NCBI RefSeq assembly: GCF_026210795.1
Contig: NC_089441.1
Coordinates: 3,162,001 to 3,226,000, forward strand
Direction: 5' to 3'
Length of the DNA: 64,000 nucleotides
From: Rhizophagus irregularis
Lineage: Eukaryota; Glomeromycota; Glomeromycetes; Glomerales; Glomeraceae
Part shown: positions 11,441 to 24,064 of the stretch, in pieces
Numbering within the stretch: the stretch's first letter is position 1
Layout: every line of letters begins with the position of its first letter
The notes under the pieces: generated by a model
Databases searched by the model: none
What the model was told of the DNA's origin: nothing
The model's input: the letters and a program-made list of their open reading frames with translations, nothing else
Position numbers and translations under genes: made by a program

Positions 11441-12250
11441 TTTTTGTTAAATTAATTAAAAAAATGGTATGAAACGTTTTTTTAATTAAAATTACTTTGA
11501 AAAAACGTTTTGCAATATTTTTTTGTTAAATTAATTAATAAAATGGTGTGAAACATTTTTTTTAATTAAAATTACTTTGAAAAAACGTTTTGCAACATTT
11601 TTTTGTTAAATTAATTAAAAAAATGTTGTGAAACGTTTTTTTTAATTAAAATTACTTTAAAAAAATGTTTTGCAAAATTTTTTTGTTAAATTAATTAAAA
11701 AAATGTTGTGAAACGTTTTTTTAATTAAAATTACTTTAAAAAAATGTTTTGCAACGTTTTTTTGTTAAATTAATTAAAAAAATGTTGTGAAACGTTTTTT
11801 TTAATTAAGATTACTTTGAAAAAACGGTTTGCAATGTTTTTTTGTTAAATTAATTAAAAAAATGTTGCAAAATGTTTTTTTAATTAAAATTACTTTGAAA
11901 AAATGTTTTGCAATGTTTTTTTGTTAAATTAATTAAAAAAACATTGCAAAATGTTTTTTTAATTATAATTGCTTTGAAAAAATGTTTTGCAACATTTTTT
12001 CATTAAATTAATTAAAAAAACATTGCAAAATCATTTTTTTAATTAAAATTATTTAGAAAAAATGTTTCGCAACATTTTTTCATTAAATTAATTAAAAAAA
12101 TGTTGCGAAATATTTTTTTAATTAAAATTGCTTTGAAAAAACGTTTTGCAACATTTTTTCATTAAATTGATTAGAGAATGTTGCGAAAACGTTTTTTTAA
12201 TAATAATATATTAAAAAAAATGCTTTGCAACATTTTTTTATTTTAACAAT
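11441..12250. repeat. 80-bp satellite array with AAACGTT hairpins
   Basis: About ten tandem units with an 80-bp period, for example ATTACTTTGA at 11491 and again at 11571. Each has the layout GAAACGTTTTTTTAATTAAA, ATTACTTTGAAAAAACG, TTTTGCAAC, TTGTTAAATTAATTAAAAAA. Left and right halves are inverse (TTGCAACATTTTTTNNTTAA against AAAAATGTTGTGAAACG), so each unit can fold. The words match the shorter arrays at 800-1125 and 2878-2975. Confidence 0.85.
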
Positions 12251-12757
12251 TAAACAATCGCAATGGTTTTAATATAATACCATTGCGAAAATGTTTACTT
12301 AGTCCGGTCCAGTCCCAACCTGTTTAATTCAGTCTGGATTAGATCTATAATCTGAAACTGGACCAGATTGTGCCAATCCAAATTTTCAGTCTGGATTGTC
12401 AGATTAGAACTGATCCGATTAGAGCTTTAACTAAATGTTTCTTTCTTTTATTTTTGTAGGTTTTAAACGTTTGAATAATGGAAATCAAAATAAACTGATG
12501 AGTTTTGCAACATTGGTTGCAAAACTTAATTTTTATTAATTTTTTTTAAGAAACGTTAATTAACATTTCTTTGTTTTTTTTTGTAAGTTTTACTAGCTTC
12601 TACTTTGTCATCGAACATTAGATACATGAATGAATTAGAGATGCAAATTACTTATAGATCATTGGATATCTGATGAATATAGATTAATATAGATTCTTAT
12701 CGTTAAATAATAATTGTACATTTGTTAATAAATAATATTATAATAAATTATGTAAAA
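12251..12757. other. CTGGA/GGTCC-word stretch and AT-rich sequence
   Basis: 12295-12425 is rich in GTCCGGTCC, AGTCTGGATT and CTGGACCAGA words, like the arms of the small hAT elements, but I could not find matched termini. A short perfect hairpin AGTTTTGCAAC-ATT-GGTTGCAAAACT lies near 12510. No genes. Confidence 0.4.
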
Positions 12758-12760
12758 TTA

Positions 12761-13204
12761 CACAGGTCGAAAAGTGAAAAATCAGGCATCAATCAGTCAC
12801 CAATCGGCATTTTTTCCAAATACCGTCACCAATCAGGCAGTTTGCTAACTTTTGATCCAGTGATCAGAAAAGAATGAAATATAGCTCATTGGAATCGTCT
12901 CAGCAAGACGAATCTAATGGTAGTAAAATCGCATTTCTAGGATTAATAGTTAATAAAAAATTAAATAAAATATAAATGATCCATTTTTATTTTTATATTT
13001 TACTTAATTTCTCATCAAGTATTAATCCTAGAAATGAGATTTTACTACCATTAGATTCGTCATGTTGAGACGATTCTAATGAACTATATTTCATTCTTTT
13101 CTGATCACTGGATCAAAAGTTAGTAAACTGTCTGATTAAATGAACTATTTGGCGAAAATGCCAATTAGTAGATTGGTGCCTGATTTTTCACTTTTTGACC
13201 TGTG
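12761..13204. mobile_element. CACTA-like MITE (CACAGGTC ends) carrying W core copy 2
   Basis: Terminal inverted repeats of about 28 bp begin CACAGGTCGAAAAGTGAAAA; the right end is its near-perfect complement. The 3-bp duplication TTA lies at 12758-12760 and 13205-13207. The interior is an inverted pair (12850-12950 and 13025-13120) of the W core, with GTCTCAGCAAGACGAATC on one arm. The ends resemble those of 27304-27513 and 50694-50893. CACA-type ends with a 3-bp duplication fit the CMC/CACTA group; the assignment is an inference. Confidence 0.8.
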
Positions 13205-13207
13205 TTA

Positions 13208-14065
13208 TTAAATCAGTGTTTTAAATTGTCATAGTATTTACACTAAATTGTTTAAAATTATTACTAAATTTTACTTAATTGTCCAAAATTTTTACAAAAT
13301 TCACTAAATTGTCTCCAAAAATATTGCATTTATACCGTTTATGTTCAATTGTCCAAAATCAACATTTTCACTCATTTGTTCAAAATTATCTTAAATTTTA
13401 CTAAATTATTCAAAAATTTAGCTAACATTTACCAAAAAAATGCAAATTCACCACAATTTGCATTATATTTACATAATATTACTAAAAATTTAACTAAATT
13501 TATCACAATTTACATTATGTTTGTATAACATATTAACTGTTAATAGAACCCCGGCTACTACTAAGATATGTTACTGGTAGAAATTTCACTTTCATATGAA
13601 ACCTTACTTTAGGATTAGCTTGGGTTTTATTGGTTAGTTGACTAATAAGGAAAAAAATCATAACAATGTAACATAAATTTTCCTTTTATAGTAGGATTTT
13701 CAAAGAGTTTTATATGTAAACCTTACCTTAGGCCACAGGATGACCTATCTTAATAGTAGGTGAGGTCCTATATTAACATTACTAAAAATTTATCTAAATG
13801 CATTATATATGTTTATATAACATTACTAAAAATTACTAACATCACGATGTTGGACCAACTGAAACCTTATGTTTATTGAATAGCAATATTTTAATAAATA
13901 TTAAAATTTTATATTTATTAAGCAATAAATGCTTAATATATTAAATAAGTACTAAATTTTAATATTTATTATAGATTATTTTTCTATAATCTACAGAGAC
14001 TCTTTCTGCTAATCGCATGGACCATTTTTTCCCATAGGAATTTTGAAGGAAAATTTTCTGAAAAT
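13208..14065. repeat. AT-rich minisatellite and a possible small MITE
   Basis: 13210-13540 and 13790-13840 contain variants of TTTACATAATATTACTAAA and TCACAATTTACATTATG, also found at 26385-26700. Between them, 13549-13770 has imperfect inverted ends (CGGCTACTACTAAGATATG against CCTACTATTAAGATAGG on the other strand), possibly a MITE of about 220 bp without a clear duplication. No gene. Confidence 0.45.
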
Positions 14066-15768
14066 ATGGCTTCCTTGTCGACACCAAACATTTCCAAAGC
14101 CTTTTCTGAAGGTAACGACCTTGACACAACTATGGATAGAGCTCTTTACTATGAACCGGTTAACCACGTCTTGAAAAAATATAGCGCCTTTTGCTTAACT
14201 GAAGACGATATTGCTCGAATTGTTAATAAAAATTCAGGTGATGAAGAATACCTTACCAACTTATTAATGGAACATCATGAAGCCCTCTCAATCTTAGGTA
14301 TCAGTGACATACAATCTTTATACCACTTACTCTTAAGTCTTTTGACTTTATCTAATCCAGCGTTAGTAAAAGGATGGAAAGTACCTGCAGAAAGTTTGTG
14401 TAATAACAGATGATGTCATCCAAACAAATGCCAAACACGTCTGAATCTGTAAAGGATCAACTGATGGAAATAGAAATTTCAGAAGCGCCAAAAATACCCA
14501 AACACCAATCAAAAGCTGCAGCACAACAAGAAGAACCAATGAGTGACCTCTCAGCAAAAACTACTCCTTTTACACCTAAAGGTAAACAAAAGCGAGTTTT
14601 ATATACTAACATGGTTAAACAGGACCCGAAAGATGATGTTAGCAGATTGAGCTCGCCTTCACCTTCTGGGAAAAAAAAGAGAAAAACTGCGCTTGTTTTA
14701 AAGCTAATAATAGTCAAAGTCATTTCAAGACTACTAAGAAACAACCTGCTGCAACTTCACCTAAAACTATTTGTACCATTATGACTGGATATGTGCTCGT
14801 GAATAAGAACCTTATTCGGAAAATTATGGTTTATGACATCCCCTCCACCTAGTCTCAACATACGCTTAATCATCTTAAAGCCTCAAAATAAGTAGTTGCG
14901 ATTAAATTTAAATCTCAACAGAAATATGTTACTATTACAGTTTCGATTAAACTCAATCAAGAGACAACAAGACTATGGAATGATGGAGTTTGGACAGCTC
15001 CACTTGGAAGTTTACCCATACATTAGTTTCTGGCTAACTAGAATTTCAAATAAAAAAAAGAACGAGAGTGATTTCAGGCTGTAATTAAAGGAGTTCCTGC
15101 TTTAGTATCTACAGCTACTTTATACCTGGACAATTCTGCTCAAACTATTCTTGCACCTCTTGAGTGCAAAGCATTTAAATTGATTCAAGATCAGGGCACC
15201 CTTAAGTTAATAACTTATTACAAATCTTGGACTAACATAGAAAAGGTCATTGGTAAGCCATTTAACTTGGATGAATTCACTGGTGTTTGAATGAGGTACT
15301 TTACTCCTAACTTAAAGCAAAGAAGGAGACACCCTTAGAAGGTGAATCAAAAAAGTGATTCCAAGATTCGAACAACTAATACTAACAATCAGTTGAGTAA
15401 GAAAACAAAGATGGCCAAGGAAATCAAGAATAAGGTTGCTTGTCTAAACCTCTTCAAAATCCTACGATTAGTTTCGTCAAAATTTTACTATTAATTTATT
15501 ATAGTTTCGGCAGAGTTTCGGCAGTTTCGGCATTTATAATAAGTTTCGGCAGTTTCGCTTTTCTCCAAAGTTTCGCCAGTTTTTTAATATAACTTTAATA
15601 TAGTTTCGGCAGAATTTCGCTTTTCGGTGAAACGCCATCTTGCCTAAACCCCTAGGTTTCGGCAAGCAACCTTAATCAAGAATATAGATAAGGCTTTAGG
15701 CAGTATTAACAAGCTTACTATTTTAGCAGAAATAAGGTCGATGCTTAGAAAACTGGGAGCGGCATGAT
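14066..15768 (+). pseudogene. Repetitive orphan protein, decayed
   Basis: It starts at ATG 14066 (MASLSTPNISKAFSEGND) and stays open for 115 codons. A Lys/Ser/Pro-rich part follows (14410-14784, with SSPSPSGKKKRKT), then a region read through stops and shifts with ETTRLWNDGVWTAPLGSLP, FQAVIKGVPALVSTATLYL and LIQDQGTLKLITYYKSW. The C-terminus is rejoined after removal of the MITE at 15431-15674: MAKEIKN then IDKALGSINKLTILAEIRSM, stop at about 15768. The architecture resembles highly repeated proteins of mycorrhizal fungi that may be the ORF1 of a retroelement. That is a family impression, not a proof. About 310 bp of apparent 3' UTR follows. Confidence 0.55.
15431..15674. mobile_element. hAT MITE, TAAGGTTGCTTG family, TTTCGGC words
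   Basis: 244 bp with ends TAAGGTTGCTTGTC and, on the other strand, TAAGGTTGCTTGCCG. The 8-bp duplication ATCAAGAA lies at 15423-15430 and 15675-15682. Excision restores the host frame. Arms are repeats of AGTTTCGGCAG. No coding capacity. It is the same family as the host of the LINE at 16086-25554. Confidence 0.92.
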
Positions 15769-16372
15769 ATAAGTTCAAAAGAATGGTTAGATAGTCTTAG
15801 TTTTAGGAGTGTAGTTGTAGTAAGATAGTTTCATTACTGACTGTTTCCTTATTTTTTCATTTTGTATTTTGTTTTTGTTTTTGTATGTGGGATTCTTTTT
15901 TTTTGTTTTGTTTTTTCCTGCATCTTTTTTTTTTTGGTTTGAAAGTGCATTTATTAATGCATCTTCATTGCACTTCAGGGGGTGATGGTTTACCTATCTT
16001 CTATATATTTTGTGGTGTAGTTCACCTATATTGTATAGACTCTTGTGTTATTTTTAATAAACTTGAAATATAAAAATATTTATTATAAGATGCCTGCCGA
16101 AACTAAAAGGGAAATTCCGAAAGGTTTCTTTTTTTTTTTTTTTTTTTACGGCAAAGTGACTTCAATAGAAGCCGCACGTTGTTTATTAAACTTTATTAAA
16201 TTCTATATACTAATTATAAATAAAAAGTGATACATGGTGAATTTAAAGTAGAATACACTGCTCAAATAGTCTTCGTCACAAAGTAAAACCAACTAAACTA
16301 AGCTTTACAACTACCCAGACCAACCCCGTGTCAAATGCTCGCTAACGAGGCCATTTGTTAAAGAACTGAAAA

Positions 16373-19300
16373 TTAATAATAAAAGTTAATAAATGACACG
16401 TAGTTAACGTGCAGCATAAAACCCAAAATATCTTTACCAAAATATATATTATTACGTAATGATTCTAAACTATTCTCTATATAATCTACACTAGAAAAGT
16501 TAACATTATTAATAAAATTAAAAGAAGAATTTGTAGAAAAATTTAAACGACTATCTAATTTTTTCTTTTTTGTAATAGAAAGATTTTTCTCAAACACAAC
16601 TTGAAGCTCACATCGTGGTTTCCAAATATTATTCATTACCTCATTATATGTAAAATCATGTAGATCTCCAATAATGGTATGAACGACTTTATCATTAAAA
16701 ATTAATAATTTAAGATAATTAGACAAGGTTATAGGAATAAAACCTTTGATAAAATCAATAAAAGTTAAACAATTATTATCTATAGAAAAATCCCAAAAAT
16801 TGTCAAGTGAATTAATATTTATGAGAGAAACATGACAAAAATCACTCTTTATATTATTATTAATTGCCATCAAAATAAAATGTTGGGAGTCTCGATCAAT
16901 TTTTTGAAGTATATTTACATGACAAATACATGACCATATATGATTAAAATCTTCAATAACGTCACTGCAAACAGGACACAACCAATTATCGTATATATCC
17001 GGAAGGGATTTTTTTATTTGCTCAATGGTAGGCAATTCTTCCATCAAAAATTTAAGTTTTTCAGCTTTCTTTCGAGAGGATTTGAAAGTGGTAATATTGG
17101 AGGGATCATCACCAGACAAAACTTCAAATGTTGATTTCCAGTCAATATTAGTACGACGATATTTGACATTTCGTGCAAGATTAAAAAATTCTTCAAAACC
17201 TCTAACTTTAGACGTTTGAGATATGAATTTCCTAGGAGATTGTTCAACTTCAATATTGTTCCAGTTTAAGATATAATGAATATTTTTCATGTTGTCTGTT
17301 AAAAGCGTAATGATAGAACTATTATTATTATTATGAACTTCACTACATTTAGAGTCAATAAATTCGTTCCATGGGTCACCGGAGTGTGCTTTGACATATA
17401 TAAGTTGAAGTTTCAAATTAAGAGAAGTAACAATTTCATTAATTTGATTCCAAACAATATGATTACTTCGTAATTTGAAAATAGATCGTAAATGAGGATC
17501 AAAATTTGTAGACCTGAATTGTAACCAAGTATCGATAGCACTTTGACTGTCTGTATATATCATAACGTCAGCATTAATAGGGCTTACAATAATAGCGGTA
17601 AGAATAGCCAACGATTCTGGACGATATGAAGAAGGCCAGTGCTGACATGTAGAAGTAAATAAAACCTTTGGAGAAAGGTCGCATGCTTGAGCAAAACCAA
17701 AGCTCATTGAACAAGACTCAGAGCCATTATCTATAAGTGATCCATCAGTATAAAAAGTAAGAGTCGAAGTATCTGATAATTGTTGTTGAATACGTAATAA
17801 ATCATTTCGTGACTCCGAAAAATCTATATATCTAGTGATGATATTATTATGTTGTTTGACAAAAATCGAGTCTTGATAAAAAGAAATTAATCTTCGATTA
17901 AATTGAAATAGAAATCTTGCTTGTTGAAAAAGATCCCTTAGATCAAAAGACATTCTAGGTCTTACAGTAGCCTGTGTGATCGTGTTTTTTGGAATTAAAA
18001 CTAAATCTGTATGAGGAATAATAAAAATACAATCACCATTTTGGTGATTATTTAAAACACACCCATGACAAGGATCAAAAAAAGTTAAGTTATTTTGACG
18101 AGATAATAAAAAGTGTTGAACATAAATTTTCTTTTTTATAGTATCTTTCTTAATAATTTTTCCAAAATAAGGGGAATTAAAACGATCTACCCAAAAAGTG
18201 GTCCATCCTTTAATATTATTGTCAAAAGATGGATGAGTAATAAATATACCTTTAAAGTTATGAGCTGAAGAAGTTTGAAGTTCAGGAGGTAAAGAGTATG
18301 AATTTGGTAAAAGGGAATGAGTTTTAATATACTTGAACCAGGAAGGAATAAAAACCAAAGCCATCGATTGAGAATAAGGCCGAAATTTTAAATCTTCCCA
18401 GTTAATTAAGGATTTACCATCTAAAGTAGTAATTTGTTCCAAAAACATTAGGAAACGGTTTCTTAAAACCTTTAAACTTTTAATAAAAAGGGGAAGTGGA
18501 ATAAGAGAGCGAATTTCAATATTACCACCCATAATTGTATAATGTTTCAAATGATTAATGTTAAAAGAAAAATTAAATTGTTTACAAAGTAAAATCATTC
18601 TAAAATGAAAATTATAAATTACTAACAAAAAAGGTTTATCAAAAGGGAAATTTAATAAAGGAGAGGAAGGAAGCTATAAAAGGTGTTGTAATTTACGAAT
18701 ACGAATATCAGTAATAATACCTAAAAGACCCTGTGAATTGATTTGTAAATTGTAATTAGAAATTTTTGATTGAAGTTGTAATTCATATAAATCACGAAAA
18801 GTATAAATAAAATTATTATTCAAAATAGCGTTAGGAATAAACAACGCTAAATGTAATTTGTGTTTAAAAATTTTTCTAAAAGGCGCTATTACCGAAGTAG
18901 ATTCAGATTTGTTAAAAATGGTAATTTGTGAACGGTATTCGATTCTTGGGATAATAAGGCTATTATATATATATAGCATTTGTTTGTCAGTTAGACGTTT
19001 ATATTTCATACATAGAGCTAATTTAAGAACTTCTTCTTTGATCTGATTAATAACGTAACGTCAAGAACAGTTCATGTTGAACCAGACACCTAGTATTCGA
19101 ACAGATTGAGATGGATGAACTGGTTTAATGGCAATTTGTTGATTTCCAAAATGTAGTTGTATATCATCATTATATTTGAAATTGGGATTTTGAATTCGTA
19201 AAAGAAGTTCAGATTTTTGTTTGTTGATTTGTATATCAGTAAAGTTATAGAAATCATCCGCAATTTCTAAAATTTTTTCTAAGTTATCTTTAGATTCTGA

Positions 19301-21781
19301 TAACCATTGAGTGTCATCCATGTAAGCCATTAATGAGATGTGTTGATTAATAATATTAGATTGTAAATCATATATATTATCTTTGTAGGATGCCTGAAAA
19401 TTATATCCCAAGGATCTAGATTCGACTTCACAAAGTAGAGGATCATAATAAATACACCATAAGAGCGGTGAAATAACCTCTCCTTGATCGATACCAATAA
19501 TTACATCATAAGGATCAGTATTACCATCAGGAGTAAACACTGAATTTTTTCTATTAGTAAATAAAGAAAGCACAAGTTCAATAAAATTTTCAGGTATACG
19601 AAGGCGCACCATTGCTTTCCGCAAAATATGAATATTAACGTGATCGTAAGCCTTGGAGAGATCTTGTGACAAAATCCAAAGATCTTTCTTTTCTTTTTTA
19701 GCATCTTGAATTACATCATTCAAAATCTGAATAGGCTCAAAAGTTGATGAATGGGGTAAACCAGCAAATTGATTACCTTGAAGTATGTTGTTTTGTATAA
19801 AAACAGTAGATAAACGTTTGTTTAATATTTTAACCATTGTTTTCCGAACAGTTTCTAAAAGTGTAATAGGACGAGTATTGTTTAAATTACACCCCCAAGG
19901 TTTAGGCTTCGGGATAGGATATACATTAGCTAGTTTTCAAGCTGAAGGAATTTCTTGAAGTTTAAAACATGCACACACTATCTTAAACAAAACTTGTTGC
20001 ATTTTGTCAGATAAATGTTTAATCATTTCATTCGAAATGCCAGAGGGACCGGTAGCCTTTCCATTAGGTAATTCAGATACACTTTGAACCCATTCATCCC
20101 AAGAAGGCGGATCCATAATATTATTATAAATATCTTGATCGATATGAGGTAGAGGATTGTATTGATTTTTCCATTGATCAGGAATAGGTTTATTTTGATT
20201 CACAGCACCAGGACAAAGTTGAAAATGATTATTCGTAAGTTTTCTGATTTGAACAGGATCTGTAACCAAGGTTGTTCCAGCAAAAGATTCATGTACAATA
20301 CGGTCTAAAACAATAGTGCGAATTTCTCTTTCAGCAATCGAATTAATCATTGCTTTTTTGTTGTCAATAAAATCTTCGCAACGTTTACTAATAAAATTTT
20401 TCATTTGTTCTTCATTGTATTCTTGCATTTTGGTACTAAATAATGCCATTAAAGAGCGGCAAAGTGTTTTAATTTGTTTGCGATTTGCGGCCAAATTGAT
20501 ATTAGTAAGAAACCCATCTAAATTAATCTCAGATTCATAAGTTCCAGTAATTTCAAAAAGTTTGGCTTTAATACAAAACCAGTCATCTTGAAGTTTGGTG
20601 CGAAGTTCATTATGCAAGAATTTTTTATTGGTAAGCCTAATTACCAATTTTTGTAAAAAACGAATATTACGATATAGCAATGAAAATCTTAAGGGATGTC
20701 CATCTTTTTTGGAGGTAGTTTGTCTATATTTAATGTAAGTGTTCGCGGCCTCTTTAATAGAATGTTGAGTATCGTCCCATAGCCTGTTAAGATCGTAGAC
20801 ATCATCAACTTCGTCTTCAAAAAGATGTCGAAATTCACATAAATGTTTAGTATGTTGAGAAAATTCTAGCCAGTCATCTTGAGACATATCATCATACATA
20901 TAAATCATTTTTTGTCGATTACGTTGTCGCTGTTTGGCATGAGAAGGGAGTTTAAAATAATTATTGGTCCAAAACTCCACGTACACGACCATATGATCTG
21001 TGGAATATTGAGGATTAAATTGATCACTAGCATAAGTATCGTTAACTAAATCTTGGGAGATCCAGATATAATCGATCCTGGTGTGATGACCTGAATTATT
21101 TTTGTGTGTATTATATGGATTATCGTTGGTAACATCATGATAGAGCGGAATAGTATCCACTAAATTATCAGAATAAGTCAAAAAATGTAACAATTTTTGT
21201 TTGTAGGAAGGTTTGTAATTGGGTTTCCGTTGAGATAGCAAAAATTTGTGGTAGTTGATATTAAAATCGCCCATTATAATAAGCTTATAATGTTGTTGTT
21301 GAGCATCTTTAATAAGTTTAATCACATGATCCCATAATTCAGTGATATCTTTTTTGTTGTGTCCAGAATAGCCATAAATTTGAATTACCCTCAACTTTTG
21401 ATTGCCACGCATGAAAAAATCCACTTTCATGACACGGCCTTTGAAACCCTTGTGATCTTGAATAAATCTAGCATAATCGGCGGAAACTATAATCCCAGTA
21501 CTCGAACCTTTAGCCTGGTCGCCAGGAGGAGCGGAAAAGAATGCTTGGTATCTATTATCATTTTTATATAATAGATTAGATTCATGCTGAGTGCGCCAAG
21601 TTTCTGAAATACCACAAATGTGAATATTTTGATTTTCCAACATGTTTAACAAATATTGTTGTTTGTCAGATGTTAATGATTTGAGATTTGTTGTTGCTAC
21701 TTTAAGAGATGAAGTATTAGTAGAAAATGTAGATACATTAGGAGGAGGGGTTGAATTATTAATATTATTATTAACGTTCAT
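16373..21781 (-). pseudogene. LINE ORF2: endonuclease, reverse transcriptase, RNase H, zinc knuckle
   Basis: A single continuous frame read from ATG at 21781. Residues about 25-275 form an exonuclease-endonuclease-phosphatase domain with GISETW, IIMGDFNIN, RIDYIWIS and STDHMVV. The reverse transcriptase spans roughly 560-950, with NGKATGPSGIS, RPITLLET, DLSKAYDHVN, GIDQGEVISPLLW and the catalytic box AYMDDTQ near residue 817. RNase H near 1345-1470 has FYTDGS, ESLAIL, YTDSQSA and AHSGDPWNEFID, so all acidic residues are present. A C-terminal knuckle CPVCSDVIEDFNHIWSC follows near residue 1600. Three in-frame stops interrupt it: TGA at 19937 (at an expected Trp before KLANVYPIPK), TGA at 19061 and TAG at 18674. 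There are no frameshifts, so the copy is young. Confidence 0.92.
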
Positions 21782-22903
21782 TATAACACACTGATAAAAG
21801 AAAGTAGATACGTAAAAAGGAATTGTTAAAGAAGGAGTGACAAATTAAAATTCGCCACCAGCTTCGTTGTCATGAGTAGATGGATCATAGTCCATTTCTT
21901 GTTTCTCCTCATCATCGCCTCCGTCGATGAGATTAGGTGAAGAGCTAAAGCCCATGTAGTTAATAAATTTATCAAGTTTGCTGGACATAAGTGACATCGA
22001 GCTGTTAATTTCAGATTGTTGTTTGATAATGTTGTCGTTATCAGAGCCAGAACCAAAAGATTCGACATCAGTATGAGTACGTTTAGCAGAAGAAGTAGAA
22101 ATCGCAACGGAGATAGGAGTTTGAGAAACCGGAGCAGTTTGTTTTTGTGTTTGTAAAGGAATTGGAGCAGGGACAAAAGGAACAGGTTTTTGAAAACAGG
22201 AGAATGAGAAACAGATTTATTTTTAATTCTGTCATCAACCTTCCTGTTAAGAGCGGTCACTTCGGCTTGGAGACCTTTAAACATTGATTGAAGTTCGGTC
22301 ATCATTTGGCGAACTTGGTGAAGTTGAGAATCGACTAATTGATTATCATGCATAGAACCACCACTAGTAGTACCATTTTGAAGATTGGGATTAGGCGTAC
22401 GGTTATTTCCATTATTATTCCCAGGACGACTTTGATTTTTACCTTTGACTGCATCAGCAAAGGATTTCTTTTTAGATTGTTGACGATTACCTCTATGTTG
22501 GGCAGGTTTGAAACGATTGTAAATATTCTTATATTTCTTGTTTCGATTAATTTGTTGCGAACGATCATCACAGCTTTTTGCTAAATGGTCAGGGTTACCA
22601 CAAAAATTACAACATTGGGCATCAGGAGAAGTCCAATAAAGTGGTTTGCCTTTGTATGAATGGTGAGTTTGAGCTGCCTTAACCATGTCCTCTTCAGTCA
22701 AAAAATTGACATAAGCATAGTTAAAGGTGTGATAATTTTTAGCGTTCCTTGGAAGAAAACAAGAACGTGCATTTACGTGCATTAATAGATTTGAGATATC
22801 CCACTAAATCTCTAGCATTGGTATTCCTAGGAAGACCTGTTAATTTAAAACAGTGTAGTTGTCTATTTTCTTGTTTATTTTTGGGTAAAGTCAAGGGAAG
22901 AAC

Positions 22904-24064
22904 AGGACCCCGAAGAATACATATACAACTCAGATCCAGACCCAAAATTTTAATATAACTTTATACGCCTAATTTTATTAGAAGCTTTATACAAAATCAT
23001 CACATAAGTTCAAATTTTATTATAAATTATACAATTATAAATCTGAGTTTATATAAAAAAAAAATTTTAAAGAAAAATTTCAAATAAATTTTATTGAAAA
23101 TTTTAATAAATATTATTAAAAACTATTTAAAAATTCTAACAAATACTTAAAAAATTTTTTTAAAAAAAATTATTAAAAAAAATTATTAAAAAATAACTTA
23201 AATAAAATTTTTAAACAAAATTGCATGTTAGAATTTTAAATACCCGATAGATATTGATGCCCAATATGTATAATATAGTAAGTTTTATGCAAAAATTTGG
23301 GTGTATACTACAAAATAAAAGAAAATACATTTTGTTATATATCTCACCACCCAGTGATCGTAAAAAGATGAAACACAGCTCGTTGGATTCGTCTTGACAA
23401 GACGAATCGAATGGTAGTAGTTTCGTGTTTCTAGGTGTGATAGATGATGAGCTATACCACACATCGGCACTTTGTATTTTCGTCTACTGTGCATTTTTAC
23501 ATTTTATCACATAACTCGGCATCTATCGCGCCTAGAAATATGAAACTACCACCATTCGACTCATCGTATTGAGACGAATCTAATAAGCTGTGTTTCATTT
23601 CTCTATGATCACTGGATGCTGAGATATATAATAAAATGTATTTTTTTTTAATTTTGTAAATGAATTTTAAAAAAATTTCTTCATTTTTATTAAAAAAATG
23701 TCTTTAAACGAACCCTTAAAAACTTCTTAAACAAAAAACAATTTCTATTAAAAAATATTTCAAGTGTTTTTTAAAACAAATAAAAAAACTCTTTATTAAA
23801 AAATATCTTAAAAATTTCTTAAACAAAAAATAAAAAAAAACTTTAAAAAATTTTAAACATATATAAAAAAAAATTCTAATATCCGTTATACAAAATGAAA
23901 ATCTTACTTATTGTAAAAATCATTATTGTTATACAAATAAAAATCTGACTTTTTGCGTAACTGCTATTTGGTTATACAATTTCAAACATATGACTTATTA
24001 AGAAATTACATAGTAAGTTTATACAAAATTGGATCCCAGTATTATATGTATTCTTCGGGGTCCT
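22904..24064. mobile_element. DNA element with AGGACCCC ends inside LINE ORF1
   Basis: 1161 bp with terminal inverted repeats AGGACCCCGAAGAATACATA (about 22 bp) and the 8-bp duplication GGAAGAAC at 22896-22903 and 24065-24072. Excision joins VRVLP to LTLPK in frame in ORF1. An 8-bp duplication suggests the hAT superfamily, but the first bases do not fit YARNG perfectly. The interior is AT-rich and holds W core copy 3 (23341-23635). No transposase. Confidence 0.85.
23341..23635. repeat. W core palindromic module, copy 3
   Basis: Inverted arms at about 23346-23445 and 23525-23625, from ATATCTCACCACCCAGTGATC to its complement GATCACTGGATGCTGAGAT. Each arm contains its own small palindrome (ATTCGTCTTGACAAGACGAAT on the left arm), giving a cruciform-capable structure. 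It shares words with the modules at 1576, 12850 and 37205. Confidence 0.75.

Noticed and set aside
12541-12600. Splice-like motif TTTTTTTTTGTAAG as part of the micro-exon array family
   Set aside because: Only one isolated occurrence, with no bordered short block, so it does not extend the array finding.
16940-17253. Open frames overlapping LINE ORF2
   Set aside because: They are shadows of the well-supported ORF2 frame.
22904-24064. A second copy of ORF1 sequence, suggested by similar GPRRIHI peptides at both ends
   Set aside because: The two peptide matches are on opposite strands and come from the terminal inverted repeats of an inserted element.
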